DNA of 64,000 nt, taken from positions 707,252 to 771,251 of the forward strand of contig CAVUJV010000016.1 in assembly GCA_963741845.1 (NCBI GenBank). The letters are read 5' to 3'. The stretch's first letter is position 1. Each line of letters starts with the position of its first letter. This stretch comes from Roseiarcus sp963741845. GTDB lineage: Bacteria; Pseudomonadota; Alphaproteobacteria; Rhizobiales; Beijerinckiaceae. The notes beneath the pieces were generated by a model. That model worked only from the letters and a program-made list of their open reading frames with translations. It was not told where the DNA came from and made no database searches. Positions 52,036 through 60,584 of the stretch are shown in pieces. A program made the translations under genes and the position numbers.

Positions 52036-52675
52036 TTAGCGAATGGCAATCCACGATTTGACGAAGGGACCGACCTTCTTCCGAGGCGATCTTGGCGTCG
52101 GGAAAAAGGACGGTCATCTGACGCCTTAGTGAAAAGGTGGATCTCCTGTACAAGCTCGATGGCTTCTTCGTAGGTCTTCGCGCTGCGGAAACCGCGCTCT
52201 CTTCTTGAGCAACGAGGCGGCGCGCACGGATTCCGGCAACCAGTGAAAAAAGAGGGTGTCGGAAATGAGGTTCTACTGGAAATCCGAAGTTGCGGCGTTT
52301 GCAAGAAGTAGTGCGGTGCAAGTCGCCGCACTTCTCGCGCCATAGCTGAAGAATTCGGCCCAAGGTCCAACATGTTCGATGACACTGTTGGAATGGACGA
52401 TATCGAAAGCGTTATCCGGATATTCCGACAGGTCACACGCGTTACCCTGACAGAACTCGTATCCAGGGACTGCCGGTACAGCATTAAGATTGACGATGGT
52501 AATCTCCATACGTCGGTCACCAACCAAATTCTTCATGGACTCCCAAAAAGAGGCGGTGCCCCCGATGTCGATTACGCGCACGGCGCGACCAGGTATCTTT
52601 GCGGTGAACTTCGTCAAGGAGATTTAGAAACGTTTGAAAGCGTCTACGGCGGAACCGGTTACCGTCAACATCCAT
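52036..52675 (-). pseudogene. class I SAM-dependent methyltransferase, disrupted by several frameshifts
   Basis: Fragments in all three minus-strand frames join into one methyltransferase. From 52675: MDVDGNRFRRRRFQTFLNLL; then RVIDIGGTASFWESM (SAM motif I), ITIVNLNAVPAVPGYEFCQG, DIVHSNSVIEHVGPWAEFF; then REVRRLAPHYFLQTPQ; then VEPHFRHPLF; then KTYEEAIELVQEIHL; then TVLFPDAKIASEE and, after another shift, GPFVKSWIAIR ending at TTA 52036-52038. At least four frame changes are needed, unlike the single breaks elsewhere, so I judge it truly decayed. The QTPQ, VEP and LFPDA patterns are those of methyltransferases in polysaccharide clusters. Confidence 0.72.
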
Positions 52676-53351
52676 TATAGCCCCCCCAAATTCAAAAGCC
52701 ATCCTGAATTTCAAGTTCAGAATGGAATAACGCACCAAGGATATAAGTAGAGATCGAAGACGTCGTGCTAAGTTGATCCCCTAGCTTACGTCCCCGAGGC
52801 GAAAGCTCATCTTGGTTTTAAGCTGGAATAGGCATTCTAGATTAGACGGCCGAAATCCGAAGCTTGGCCAGAATTCCCCCGAGTAGGCAATCGTTGATTG
52901 CCCATCATTCCCCACCCTTCACATGGTCAACGTTGCTCAGGCTTAGCTGCGGGTCAATTCAGTATTTTTTTAAATACGCGCGCACGTCTCAGAATTTTTT
53001 TAAATGAGCGTCGGGTCCCGATTTCCGTCCCCTGCTACTTTGGCGGGGCCGGAGGCTGGCGTCCGGTCTCGCCGGCATAGGTCCGCGAACGCGCCGGTCG
53101 GCGCTGTCTCATGAAGCCTTGCGGCGATCATCATTCGTTCCCCGAACCGCCTGCCTGCCGTCTTTCGGCTTACCGAGCAGTTCACCAGAAATTTCTGATT
53201 TCAGAATCGACTTCGCCGTGTGGCGCGCAATCGCTGGCCCCCGCACAGACCGCGGACCGCTATGCCCTCACGCCGGGGCCCGGAAAAGAACAACTCGACC
53301 GGCTCCAACGACCCAGATATCTTGCAATCAACCTGCGTGGAGGCCCTCGAA
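52676..53351. other. gene-free stretch with AT runs and repeat family 2, copy 1
   Basis: No gene supported. The part 52700-52950 is AT-richer than the rest of the window. 52954-53115 is repeat family 2 copy 1. AAATTTCTGATTT at about 53189 recurs at about 59119 and resembles the left end of repeat family 1. Confidence 0.55.
52954..53115 (+). repeat. repeat family 2, copy 1 (left of the FkbM gene)
   Basis: TCAATTCAGTATTTTTTTAA at 52954, then GAATTTTTTTAAATGAGCGT and CGGGTCCCG, and downstream TCCGGTCTCGCCGG, ATAGGTC and AACGCGCCGG. Direct copy of the block at 54156-54290 on the other side of the FkbM gene. Confidence 0.7.
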
Positions 53352-54107
53352 CTAGTGCCGCGCAAACATCGCATTGGCATAGTGGAGAGCGGCGTTCCCG
53401 GCCGTTCGATCAAGCGACTGGTCGTAAAGGCCGAAAAAGTCATAGCCCTGTGCGGAAAGGGCTGTCCGCACGCTCTCAAAGGGAACGTGAGCGGAATGCG
53501 CGGCCGGCCGGAAGCCGACTTCGACCACGACAAATTTTACGACGCCAGAGGACAAAACTGATTTCGCCCCCGCGATGACCTCCAAGTCGTGGCCTTCCGC
53601 ATCGATTTTCAGGAGTCCGATTTGTCCAAGGTCATGCTGAGCGGCGAAGTCGTCGAGCGTCACGACCTGGACCTGTTCGCTGCCCCGCGCCGTATGCGCG
53701 GGGGCGTGAAACGAACTCGTCGCGGAGAAGTCGGTCAGATAGATCGTTTCCGTTTTCGACTGCGATCCCAAGGCCAGTTGATGGAGCTCAACGCCTAGCC
53801 CCTGCGTACGCTTTTTGAGAGCCTGAAAGGTTTCCGAGATCGGCTCGAAGCAAATGATGCGGTTCTTGGGGAAAGCGGCGCGAAATTTGAAGGCGGTCTG
53901 CCCGATGTTCGCCCCAATGTCGATCAGCGTGTCGGTAGGGCTGACCGATGGCCGAATGTCCAATACGTCGGCAATTCCGTGGTGCGGGCTTTGAAAGAAG
54001 AAAGCCTTACGGTCCAGGAGACCTTGAAGCCGATATTGAGCCTGCTTCTTATAGAAGTTCAGGCGGGACACCCCGAACGGCGTTCCGAGCGTTGCTGCAA
54101 TTGTCAT
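53352..54107 (-). CDS. FkbM-family methyltransferase
   Basis: A 251-residue SAM-dependent O-methyltransferase of the FkbM family. Motif I is LIDIGANIGQTAFKFRAAFP, then IICFEPISETFQALKKRT, IGLLKIDAEGHDLEVIAGA and VVVEVGFRPA. Such enzymes often methylate sugar hydroxyls in polysaccharides or small metabolites. AGGGGGA precedes the ATG at 54107. It is a lone gene, bracketed by directly repeated sequences (52954-53115 and 54156-54290) and next to a decayed methyltransferase gene, which suggests an inserted cassette. Confidence 0.88.
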   Translation of the reverse strand: MTIAATLGTPFGVSRLNFYKKQAQYRLQGLLDRKAFFFQSPHHGIADVLDIRPSVSPTDTLIDIGANIGQTAFKFRAAFPKNRIICFEPISETFQALKKRTQGLGVELHQLALGSQSKTETIYLTDFSATSSFHAPAHTARGSEQVQVVTLDDFAAQHDLGQIGLLKIDAEGHDLEVIAGAKSVLSSGVVKFVVVEVGFRPAAHSAHVPFESVRTALSAQGYDFFGLYDQSLDRTAGNAALHYANAMFARH

Positions 54108-54155
54108 GCATTCCCCCTTCGAGTTGTAGCGATGATGCGTCGCGTCCAGCATACG

Positions 54156-54290
54156 TCAATTCAATATTTTTTTTAATATGCGTCGGGACCCGCTTCCTTC
54201 CTCTTTTGCCTTCGGCGGGCGCGGGTTCGCGTTGTCCGGTCTCGCCGGAATAGGGTCTGCAAACGCGCCGACGGGTGATCTGTCCGCATC
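54156..54290 (+). repeat. repeat family 2, copy 2 (right of the FkbM gene)
   Basis: TCAATTCAATATTTTTTTTA at 54156, GCGTCGGGACCCG, TTCGGCGGG, GTCCGGTCTCGCCGG, ATAGGGTC, AACGCGCCG: the same blocks in the same order as copy 1. It overlaps the probable promoter region of accB, whose start is 80 bp further on. Confidence 0.7.
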
Positions 54291-54372
54291 CAAGCCGCCC
54301 TTTCTTTGCCCGGCGCCGCGCGATATAGGACCGCGACAGGCGGTTCCGCCCCATTCTTTCCAAGGTCCCTCA

Positions 54373-54867
54373 ATGAGAAAGCCGAGCGCCCAGCGACCCG
54401 ACGAGTCCGCCAGTCTTGTCGACATCGCGGCGATCGACCAGCTCGCCAGGATCGTCGCGCGCCATGACCTGAGCGAGGTCGAGATCGAGCTTGGCGAATT
54501 GCGGGTCCGGGTCGCGCGCGAACGCGCGTTCGTAGCCGCCGCTCCGGCTCCCGCCCACGCGCCGCAGCCGGTCGAGGCCGCTGCGCCGGCCCCTGCCCCC
54601 GCCGCCGCGGCCGAAACCGTGGTCGCGGAGGCCGCCGGCACGATCAAGTCGCCGATGGTCGGCACGGCCTATCTGAGACCCAATCCCGAAACGAAGCCCT
54701 TCGTCGAGATCGGATCGGTGGTGAAGGCGGGCGACAAGCTCCTGCTGGTCGAGGCGATGAAGACCTTCAACGACATTGTCGCGCCGCGCGCCGGCAAGGT
54801 CGTGAGCATCTTCGTCGAGGACGGCGCGCCGGTCGAATACGGTCAGCCGCTCATGGTCGTCGAGTGA
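54373..54867 (+). CDS. accB: biotin carboxyl carrier protein of acetyl-CoA carboxylase
   Basis: Carries the biotin in the first step of fatty-acid synthesis. 164 residues: N-terminal helix with LVDIAAIDQLARIVARHDLSE and the strand EIELGELRVRVARE, then a Pro/Ala linker (about 55-85), then the biotinyl domain with the thumb GTAYLRPNPETKPFVEIG and the biotinylated Lys in VEAMKTFNDI. AccB family numbers of residues fit. It is followed by accC after 9 bp. Its upstream region contains repeat family 2. Confidence 0.95.
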   Translation: MRKPSAQRPDESASLVDIAAIDQLARIVARHDLSEVEIELGELRVRVARERAFVAAAPAPAHAPQPVEAAAPAPAPAAAAETVVAEAAGTIKSPMVGTAYLRPNPETKPFVEIGSVVKAGDKLLLVEAMKTFNDIVAPRAGKVVSIFVEDGAPVEYGQPLMVVE

Positions 54868-54876
54868 CGCCGCTCG

Positions 54877-56232
54877 ATGTTCGATAAGATCCTCATCGCC
54901 AACCGGGGCGAGATCGCGCTGCGCGTCATGCGCGCGGCCAAGGAACTCGGCATCGCGACCGTCGCGGTCTATTCGACCGCCGACAAGGAGGCGATGCATG
55001 TGAAGCTCGCGGACGAAAGCGTCTGCATCGGGCCGCCTCCGGCCCGCGACTCCTATCTCAACATTCCCGCCATCGTCGCCGCCTGCGAGATCACCGGCGC
55101 GGACGCGGTGCATCCCGGCTACGGCTTCCTCTCCGAGAACGCCCGATTCGCCGAGATTCTCGACGAGCACGAGATCGTCTTCATCGGCCCGAAGGCCGAG
55201 CATATCCGGCTCATGGGCGACAAGATCGAGGCGAAGCGCACCGCCGAGCGCCTCGGAATCCCTTGCGTCCCCGGCTCGAAAGGCGCGATCGGCGACGAGA
55301 AGGAGGCGCTGAAGATCGCCGACGAGATCGGCTATCCGGTGATCGTCAAGGCGGCGGCGGGCGGCGGCGGGCGCGGCATGAAGGTCGCGCGTGAGCCGGA
55401 CGAACTCGTCGACGCGATAGGGACGGCGAAGATCGAAGCCAAGGCCGCCTTCGGCGACGACGCGGTCTATCTCGAGAAATATCTGGAGAAGCCGCGCCAC
55501 ATCGAGATCCAGATCCTCGGCGACGGTCAGGGCGGCGCGATCCATCTCGGCGAGCGCGACTGCTCGCTCCAGCGCCGGCATCAGAAAGTCTGGGAGGAAG
55601 GCCCCTCCCCCGCCCTCAACGCCGAGCAGCGCGGCGCCATCGGCGAGACCGTCGCGCGCGCCATGCGCGAGCTTGGCTATTCCGGCGCCGGCACGATCGA
55701 ATTCCTCTACGAGAACGGCGAGTTCTATTTCATCGAGATGAATACGCGCGTGCAGGTCGAGCATCCGGTCACCGAGATGATCACCGGCATCGACATCGTC
55801 AACGAGCAGATCAAGATCGCGGCCGGCTCGCCGCTCTCGATCCAGCAGGAGGACGTGCGGATTCTCGGCGCCGCGATCGAGTGCCGCGTCAATGCGGAGA
55901 ACCCGCGCACGTTCATGCCGTCGCCGGGCAAGATCAGCTATTTCCACCCGCCGGGGGGCCTGGGCGTGCGCGTCGATTCCTCCGTCTATCAGGGCTATGT
56001 GATCCCGCCCTATTACGATTCGCTGGTCGGCAAGCTGATCGTGCACGGGCGCACGCGCACCGAGGCGCTGATGCGGCTCAGGCGCGCGCTCGACGAGTTC
56101 ATCATCGACGGCATCGACACGACCCTGCCGCTCTTCCGCACGCTGGTGCGAAACGCGGAGGTGCAGAACGGCCAGTACGACATTCACTGGCTCGAAGGAT
56201 TTTTGAAGACCGAGCCTGAGATGGAGGCGTAA
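54877..56232 (+). CDS. accC: acetyl-CoA carboxylase, biotin carboxylase subunit
   Basis: Carboxylates biotin on AccB with ATP and bicarbonate. 451 residues. N-terminal MFDKILIANRGEIALRVMRA, GYGFLSENARFAEILDEH, the glycine-rich ATP-grasp loop KAAAGGGGRGMKVAR, HIEIQILGDGQGGAIHLGER, FIEMNTRVQVEHPVTEMITG (metal Glu and Asn) and the C-terminal DSSVYQGYVIPPYYDSLVGK are all present. It ends 17 bp before the convergent TPR gene. Confidence 0.97.
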   Translation: MFDKILIANRGEIALRVMRAAKELGIATVAVYSTADKEAMHVKLADESVCIGPPPARDSYLNIPAIVAACEITGADAVHPGYGFLSENARFAEILDEHEIVFIGPKAEHIRLMGDKIEAKRTAERLGIPCVPGSKGAIGDEKEALKIADEIGYPVIVKAAAGGGGRGMKVAREPDELVDAIGTAKIEAKAAFGDDAVYLEKYLEKPRHIEIQILGDGQGGAIHLGERDCSLQRRHQKVWEEGPSPALNAEQRGAIGETVARAMRELGYSGAGTIEFLYENGEFYFIEMNTRVQVEHPVTEMITGIDIVNEQIKIAAGSPLSIQQEDVRILGAAIECRVNAENPRTFMPSPGKISYFHPPGGLGVRVDSSVYQGYVIPPYYDSLVGKLIVHGRTRTEALMRLRRALDEFIIDGIDTTLPLFRTLVRNAEVQNGQYDIHWLEGFLKTEPEMEA

Positions 56233-56249
56233 GCGCGCCGCAGCGCGGC

Positions 56250-57104
56250 TCAGCTCGCGCTCACCCGCGCCAGCCCCGCCTTGGCTTCGCTGTTGTTCGG
56301 GTTGATCCCCACGGCGCTCTGATAGGACTCGACCGCCTTGGCGCGGTTGCCGAGCTTCTCATAGGCAAATCCGAGGCCTTCCCAGGCGTCGGAGTTGCGG
56401 TCGTTGACGTTGAGCGCCGCGTTGAAGTCGTCGACGGCCTTCTGATACTGGCCGGTGGACAGGAAGCTCTGACCGCGCGCCTGATAGGGCGCGCCGGCGA
56501 AAGGATCGCGGTCGATCGCATTGTTGAAATCGGTGATCGCCTGAACCTGATTGCCCTGGCGCTGATAGATGAGGCCGCGCGCGTGATAGGCCTGAGCGCC
56601 TTCGGGATTGAGGCGGATCGCCGAATTGAGGTCGTTGAGCGCGGAGGGGAAATCGTTGTGGGCGCGCTCGAGGTTTCCGCGGCCGAGATAGGCGGCGGCG
56701 TCGTTCGGGTTGGCGGCGATCGCCTGATTGAAGTCGGCCATCGCCAGTTCGTCCTTCTTGCTCTGGCGGTAGGCCAGCGCCCGATTGGTGTAGGCGCCCG
56801 AGAAATGCGGATCGAGCTCGATCGTCTTGGTGAAGTCGGCGATGGCGGCGGAATAATTGCCGAGCTTCGCGTAGACGACGCCACGGGTATTGTAGGCGGC
56901 CGGATCGTTCGGATGCTGCTGGATGACCTCGGTCAGCGACGAAATATTGCCGGTATTGGCGGCCTGCGCGTCCGGACTCGAATAGGTTTCGGCGATCTGA
57001 GACTTCGGCCCCAAAGTCTCGGAGCAGGCCCCGAGCCCGAGTCCCGCGACGACCGTCAGCGCGATGTGGTAGGCGGCCCCACGCGAGCCTGCGATCTTCG
57101 CCAT
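56250..57104 (-). CDS. TPR-repeat lipoprotein
   Basis: A 284-residue outer- or inner-membrane lipoprotein. The signal sequence ends in the lipobox LGLGAC (Cys27). The body from about 60 holds six to seven tetratricopeptide repeats, for example AAYNTRGVVYAKLGNYSAAI, GAYTNRALAYRQSKKDELAM, AAYLGRGNLERAHNDFPSAL, QAYHARGLIYQRQGNQVQAI and DAWEGLGFAYEKLGNRAKAV. It is a scaffold for protein contacts; NlpI-like or pilus/secretin pilotin roles are possible but not shown. It is convergent with accC and 135 bp from rpsU. Confidence 0.88.
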   Translation of the reverse strand: MAKIAGSRGAAYHIALTVVAGLGLGACSETLGPKSQIAETYSSPDAQAANTGNISSLTEVIQQHPNDPAAYNTRGVVYAKLGNYSAAIADFTKTIELDPHFSGAYTNRALAYRQSKKDELAMADFNQAIAANPNDAAAYLGRGNLERAHNDFPSALNDLNSAIRLNPEGAQAYHARGLIYQRQGNQVQAITDFNNAIDRDPFAGAPYQARGQSFLSTGQYQKAVDDFNAALNVNDRNSDAWEGLGFAYEKLGNRAKAVESYQSAVGINPNNSEAKAGLARVSAS

Positions 57105-57239
57105 CTGGCTTGCTCCGTGACGCGAATCGCGCCCGCGGCTCCTGTAGATCGAAATCTTGGCCGAAATGGAAACCCCGCCGGTTCCGGCGGGGCCAAACGT
57201 TCGCGCGCGGACACAACGACCCCGCGCGAAAGGACAGGA

Positions 57240-57491
57240 TCAGCCCGCCGAGCGCGCCGGGCCGGGAACGGGCCTCGGCTTGACGGGAAGCAGGCCCTCG
57301 CGCTGCAGCTTCTTGCGGGCGAGCTTGCGCGCGCGGCGAACCGCCTCGGCCTTCTCGCGCGCCCGCTTCTCGGACGGCTTCTCGTAATGGCCGCGCAGCT
57401 TCATCTCGCGGAAAATGCCTTCGCGCTGCATCTTCTTCTTGAGCGCCTTGAGAGCCTGATCGACGTTGTTGTCGCGAACGAGTACTTGCAC
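57240..57491 (-). CDS. rpsU: ribosomal protein bS21
   Basis: Small 30S subunit protein of 83 residues, starting at a GTG (57491) with QVLVRDNNVDQALKALKKKM, QREGIFREMKLRGHYEKPSE and KRAREKAEAVRRARKLARKK. The arginine/lysine-rich helices fit. A Pro/Ala-rich C-terminal extension (VKPRPVPGPARSAG) is common in Hyphomicrobiales. It stands alone, read away from the cupin gene. Confidence 0.93.
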   Translation of the reverse strand: MQVLVRDNNVDQALKALKKKMQREGIFREMKLRGHYEKPSEKRAREKAEAVRRARKLARKKLQREGLLPVKPRPVPGPARSAG

Positions 57492-57669
57492 GGCCTGTCC
57501 TGTGTTGGCGGGCGCGAGCCCGGATATTGGAGAAACGCAAGCGCGCCCCCGGGACGGGGACGCGCTCAAAATCGAGCTTGCCCTTACCAGAGCGGGGATT
57601 TTCTGTCCAGCGTGAACAGCTGAGGGAAAGCGAAGGTTCCCGTCAAAGCCCCTGCCCTCGCGCCCCGTG

Positions 57670-58074
57670 TCATTTCGCCTCGCCCCGGTATTGCGCGTCC
57701 GTCACAGGCTCCATCCAGTCGACCGCCTTGCCGTCGAGCGATTCCTGGATGGCGATGTGGGTCATGGCGGTCGTCGGCGCCGCGCCGTGCCAGTGCTTCT
57801 CGCCCGGCGCGAAGGTCACCACGTCGCCCGGCCGGATCTCCTCGATCGGGCCGCCCTCGCGCTGCACGCGGCCCGCGCCCGCGGTGACGATGAGAACCTG
57901 CCCGAGCGGATGCGTGTGCCACGCGGTGCGGGCGCCCGGCTCGAAGGTGACGGCGTTTCCGGCGGCCCGCGCGGGGGGCGTGACGGGAAAGAGCGGGTCG
58001 ATCCGCACCGTCCCGGTGAACCATTCCGCCGGGCCCTTGCCCGAGGCCTGCGAGCCGCTTCGCCTGATGTCCAT
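57670..58074 (-). CDS. manganese-type cupin, hydroxynitrile-lyase-like / CMD-associated
   Basis: A 134-residue cupin. The metal motif 1 is FEPGARTAWHTHPLGQVLIV with His, His and Gln, and motif 2 is DVVTFAPGEKHWHGAAPT. N-terminal QASGKGPAEWFTGTVRIDPL and the end DGKAVDWMEPVTDAQY match the group that includes the bacterial manganese hydroxynitrile lyases, often annotated as carboxymuconolactone-decarboxylase-linked cupins. The physiological substrate is unknown. It lies 29 bp upstream of, that is before, nothing else on its strand, and follows the tautomerase gene by 29 bp, so they are likely co-transcribed. Confidence 0.85.
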   Translation of the reverse strand: MDIRRSGSQASGKGPAEWFTGTVRIDPLFPVTPPARAAGNAVTFEPGARTAWHTHPLGQVLIVTAGAGRVQREGGPIEEIRPGDVVTFAPGEKHWHGAAPTTAMTHIAIQESLDGKAVDWMEPVTDAQYRGEAK

Positions 58075-58103
58075 GGGTTTCGTCCTTATCGGTCTGTCCA
58101 GCT

Positions 58104-58334
58104 TCAGCGCGGGTCCGCGCCCGGCTTCTTGTAGAGCGTATCGGGCTTGCCGAGGATGTCCGGCTTATGGACCTTCTCGTTCCAGTCCTCCGGCCGCACG
58201 TCCTCGATGCCGACCGTGATCGACGCTTCGGACGCGTTCGCGACCTCGATCAGGGCTCTGGCGATTTCCTCGGCGAGCCTGGTCTTCTGCGCCTCGGTCC
58301 GGCCGGGATAGAGCTTCACGATCACATGCGGCAT
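58104..58334 (-). CDS. tautomerase-family protein (4-oxalocrotonate tautomerase-like)
   Basis: A 76-residue protein with the catalytic Pro directly after the initiator Met (MPHVIVKLYPGRTEAQKTRL), TRLAEEIARALIEVANASEA and ITVGIEDVRPEDWNEKV. The family acts as hexamers on enol/keto acids. The substrate is unknown. It is the first gene of a pair with the cupin gene. Confidence 0.88.
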   Translation of the reverse strand: MPHVIVKLYPGRTEAQKTRLAEEIARALIEVANASEASITVGIEDVRPEDWNEKVHKPDILGKPDTLYKKPGADPR

Positions 58335-58513
58335 GGTCTGGTCCTTCTTCGGATGCGCCCTTCTCTAGCGCGGAACCCGGCTCGCGATTAGAGGGCGGCG
58401 CCGAACAGGCTCATGACTTGAGCTCATGAATGACGGCGCGCCCGCGCCCGTTCCCTCCCCGCGCCGCCCGTGGCATAAGTCCGGACAACCATCCCTTTTC
58501 ACGAACGATCCTC

Positions 58514-58732
58514 ATGAACCGATTTGACAGACGGCCCGTGGACGCGGGCGAGGCCAAGGTCGAATATCTCGACGGCGATTTCCGCGTCGTGAAGCCCGGC
58601 TCCTATGTGACCTGCGCGGTCACCGGCGAGCCGATCCCGCTCGACGAACTCCGCTACTGGAGCGTCGACCTGCAGGAGGCTTATGCAACGCCGGAAGCCT
58701 CGATGAAGCGGGAACTCGAACTCCGCCGCTGA
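58514..58732 (+). CDS. DUF2093 protein
   Basis: A 72-residue protein starting MNRFDRRPVDAGEAKVEYLD with FRVVKPGSYVTCAVTGEPI, LDELRYWSVDLQEAY and ATPEASMKRELELRR. The conserved Cys in VTCAVTG and the RYWSVDLQEAYA block are those of DUF2093, a small family found in alphaproteobacteria; function unknown. It is a single gene, divergent from the tautomerase gene. Confidence 0.9.
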   Translation: MNRFDRRPVDAGEAKVEYLDGDFRVVKPGSYVTCAVTGEPIPLDELRYWSVDLQEAYATPEASMKRELELRR

Positions 58733-59473
58733 GGGGCGGCGCGGCCGTCTTTGTGGCGGAACTGCGGCGAGGCTTCCCCGCATCCCGGAATTTGGTTTTC
58801 CTTGGAGCGGCCGCGCTACGCGACTTTTCGCGCCGCCAAGTCCTTGAAACCGGGATTGGAAAAGCTTGGATTTGCTTGGATTCTCTCGTCCGAATCGAGC
58901 CTTTTCAAGGGGTTATGGGCGGCGAGCGTCCCAAAAAATAATCCTGCCCCCGGAAGGCCCGGGCGACGGCTGTCCGCCGCCCGTCGCTTGCGGCGAAAAT
59001 GAGGCAGGCCCTCGGGTGTTCGCGGCTCGAACCGATGGATGAGACCCCACGCATTTTTCCTCGCCTCGATGGCGTCGTCCGCCGGCCGGAATGTCCTCGT
59101 CGAGATCGGAGACTAGCATAAATTTCTGATTTTGGGAATCTCGATTTCCGTTTCCGCGTCGTCCCTCGTCGCGCGGGTTCATATCCCCCAACAGGCGGAG
59201 CGATCCTGGGGTTCGATCTCTCGTCAAATACCAGGGAAGGGCGGGAAGCGGCGTTCGGCTTCCAGAACGACGGCCGCGACTTGCCGAGCGGGTCAAATCG
59301 GCCCTAGAGTGTCGCGGTGGGAATAGTAATTTACCACCCTATAAACGGGGCTCAAAGCGTTTCGTGAGCTGCTGCTTGACGCGAACGAAGTCCATTCGTT
59401 GGTCTGACCACTTTCTTTCACTAATCCTTCAATCGAACACAACATAATCATTGGCCACTAACGGCGTCGCGCC
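58733..59473. other. 741-bp gene-free stretch before the DyP cluster, with repeat copy E
   Basis: No gene supported. It holds repeat family 1 copy E at about 58885-58925 and a block AAATTTCTGATTT at about 59119. The last 150 bp (59320-59473) are AT-richer, for example TAGTAATTTACCACCCTATA and CAATCGAACACAACATAATC, and probably contain the promoter of the five-gene cluster. Confidence 0.55.
58885..58925 (-). repeat. dispersed repeat family 1, copy E (short core)
   Basis: The minus strand reads CCCCTTGAAAAGGCTCGATT followed by CGGACGAG, matching CTTGAAAAGTCCCGATCCGC in copy A. Only about 40 bp are clear. Confidence 0.45.
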
Positions 59474-59917
59474 ATGAGCGTTCTGTTGGAAATGATCGGC
59501 CGTGGTTGGGATAATTTTCTTGCACGGCCAAATGGCTCCCTGAGCTTGCGGTTTTACGTCCAGCCGACGATGGCGGGGCTATTAGCACTGCGGGCAGGCG
59601 TTCAGGACGCGAGGGAGGGACGGCAGGGCTATCTATGGGCGATGCTTACACGCCCGGAGAGGCGTCGGCAGTTGCTCCACGAGGGCTGGCGGGGAGCGAT
59701 GACTCCGTTCCTGGCGGCGATCGCGCTCGACTGCGTCTATCAGCTCATGACGGTGCGGTTTGTCTACCCGCTGGAGCTGCTGTTTACGGCGACTTTGCTG
59801 GCGCTCGTTCCATACGCCTTGTTGCGAGGACCCTTCAATCGCCTGGCGCGCCTGTTCTTGCCGGCTGCTCGTGCGCCGCCTGTCGAACCACCCCGCAGCA
59901 ATAAATTCGTTTCCTGA
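59474..59917 (+). CDS. small membrane protein, first gene of the DyP cluster
   Basis: A 147-residue protein. The N-terminal half is WDNFLARPNGSLSLRFYVQP and TMAGLLALRAGVQDAREGRQ; the C-terminal half has two hydrophobic segments, about 75-95 (FLAAIALDCVYQLMTV) and 100-120 (PLELLFTATLLALVPYALL). The pattern R-F-x-x-Q-P-T-M with RAGVQDAREG is one I associate with a small family found in several bacteria, of unknown function. It is the first of five same-strand genes with short gaps. Confidence 0.7.
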   Translation: MSVLLEMIGRGWDNFLARPNGSLSLRFYVQPTMAGLLALRAGVQDAREGRQGYLWAMLTRPERRRQLLHEGWRGAMTPFLAAIALDCVYQLMTVRFVYPLELLFTATLLALVPYALLRGPFNRLARLFLPAARAPPVEPPRSNKFVS

Positions 59918-59945
59918 GGAAACACATCAAGGAAGGGCCAACACA

Positions 59946-60518
59946 ATGTCGAACGAATCCAAGACACAGGACTGGTCGAAGCCCGCGGCGATGGCGATCC
60001 CCAAGGGAGGGTATTTCCAGGACAAGGTCGAGCAGGGGCGTTACGGGCCAATCTTTCCCAAGAGCCCGGCCTGCTACGGCTTCTCCATTCTCGCGAAAAT
60101 AATCCCAGGCCGCGAGGACGTCTTCTACAAATACGCTAAAGACATCGAGAAGACGATCGCCGCGCAGCCAGAGGCCCTGGCTGTCCTGCAGCTACATTAT
60201 CTGCGCTGGGTGCTCTTTCCCATCAAAGGGGATACCTACTTCATGTATCAGGGCATTTTCGACACCGATTTCGATAAGTATACCGAAGACGCCGTTACGC
60301 TGTTCGGCGTCACCGGTCTGAGGACGGTGTTCGAGAATCTCGAGGATTTCCCGATGGACTGGCAAACAAATCCCGCGGCATTCATCAAGTTTGTCCGGGA
60401 TCATCAATGCCCGAGCTTCCTCGAATACGCGGAATATCCGTATGCGAGCGCCACTGAAATCAAGAAAGCCCTAAAACTGAAGGCCGCGTTCTCGACCATG
60501 CTCGACCAGATGCAGTGA
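59946..60518 (+). CDS. DyP-associated hypothetical protein (190 aa)
   Basis: A soluble protein with no signal sequence. Blocks include GFSILAKIIPGREDVFYKY, LQLHYLRWVLFPIKGDTYFM, YQGIFDTDFDKYTEDAVTLF and CPSFLEYAEYPYASATEIKK. A strand-helix-strand pattern with LHYLRWVLF and YFMYQGIFD suggests a ferredoxin-like (dimeric alpha/beta-barrel) fold related to the half-domains of DyP peroxidases; this is inference from pattern. I do not recognise a named family. The start ATG at 59946 has AAGGGCC upstream. It precedes the peroxidase gene by 66 bp. Confidence 0.7.
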   Translation: MSNESKTQDWSKPAAMAIPKGGYFQDKVEQGRYGPIFPKSPACYGFSILAKIIPGREDVFYKYAKDIEKTIAAQPEALAVLQLHYLRWVLFPIKGDTYFMYQGIFDTDFDKYTEDAVTLFGVTGLRTVFENLEDFPMDWQTNPAAFIKFVRDHQCPSFLEYAEYPYASATEIKKALKLKAAFSTMLDQMQ

Positions 60519-60584
60519 ATCCGGGATGCGATCGTCAGAGCTGACGGTCATCTGCCGTGAGGTCAGCTAATCGGGGACGTTGCA

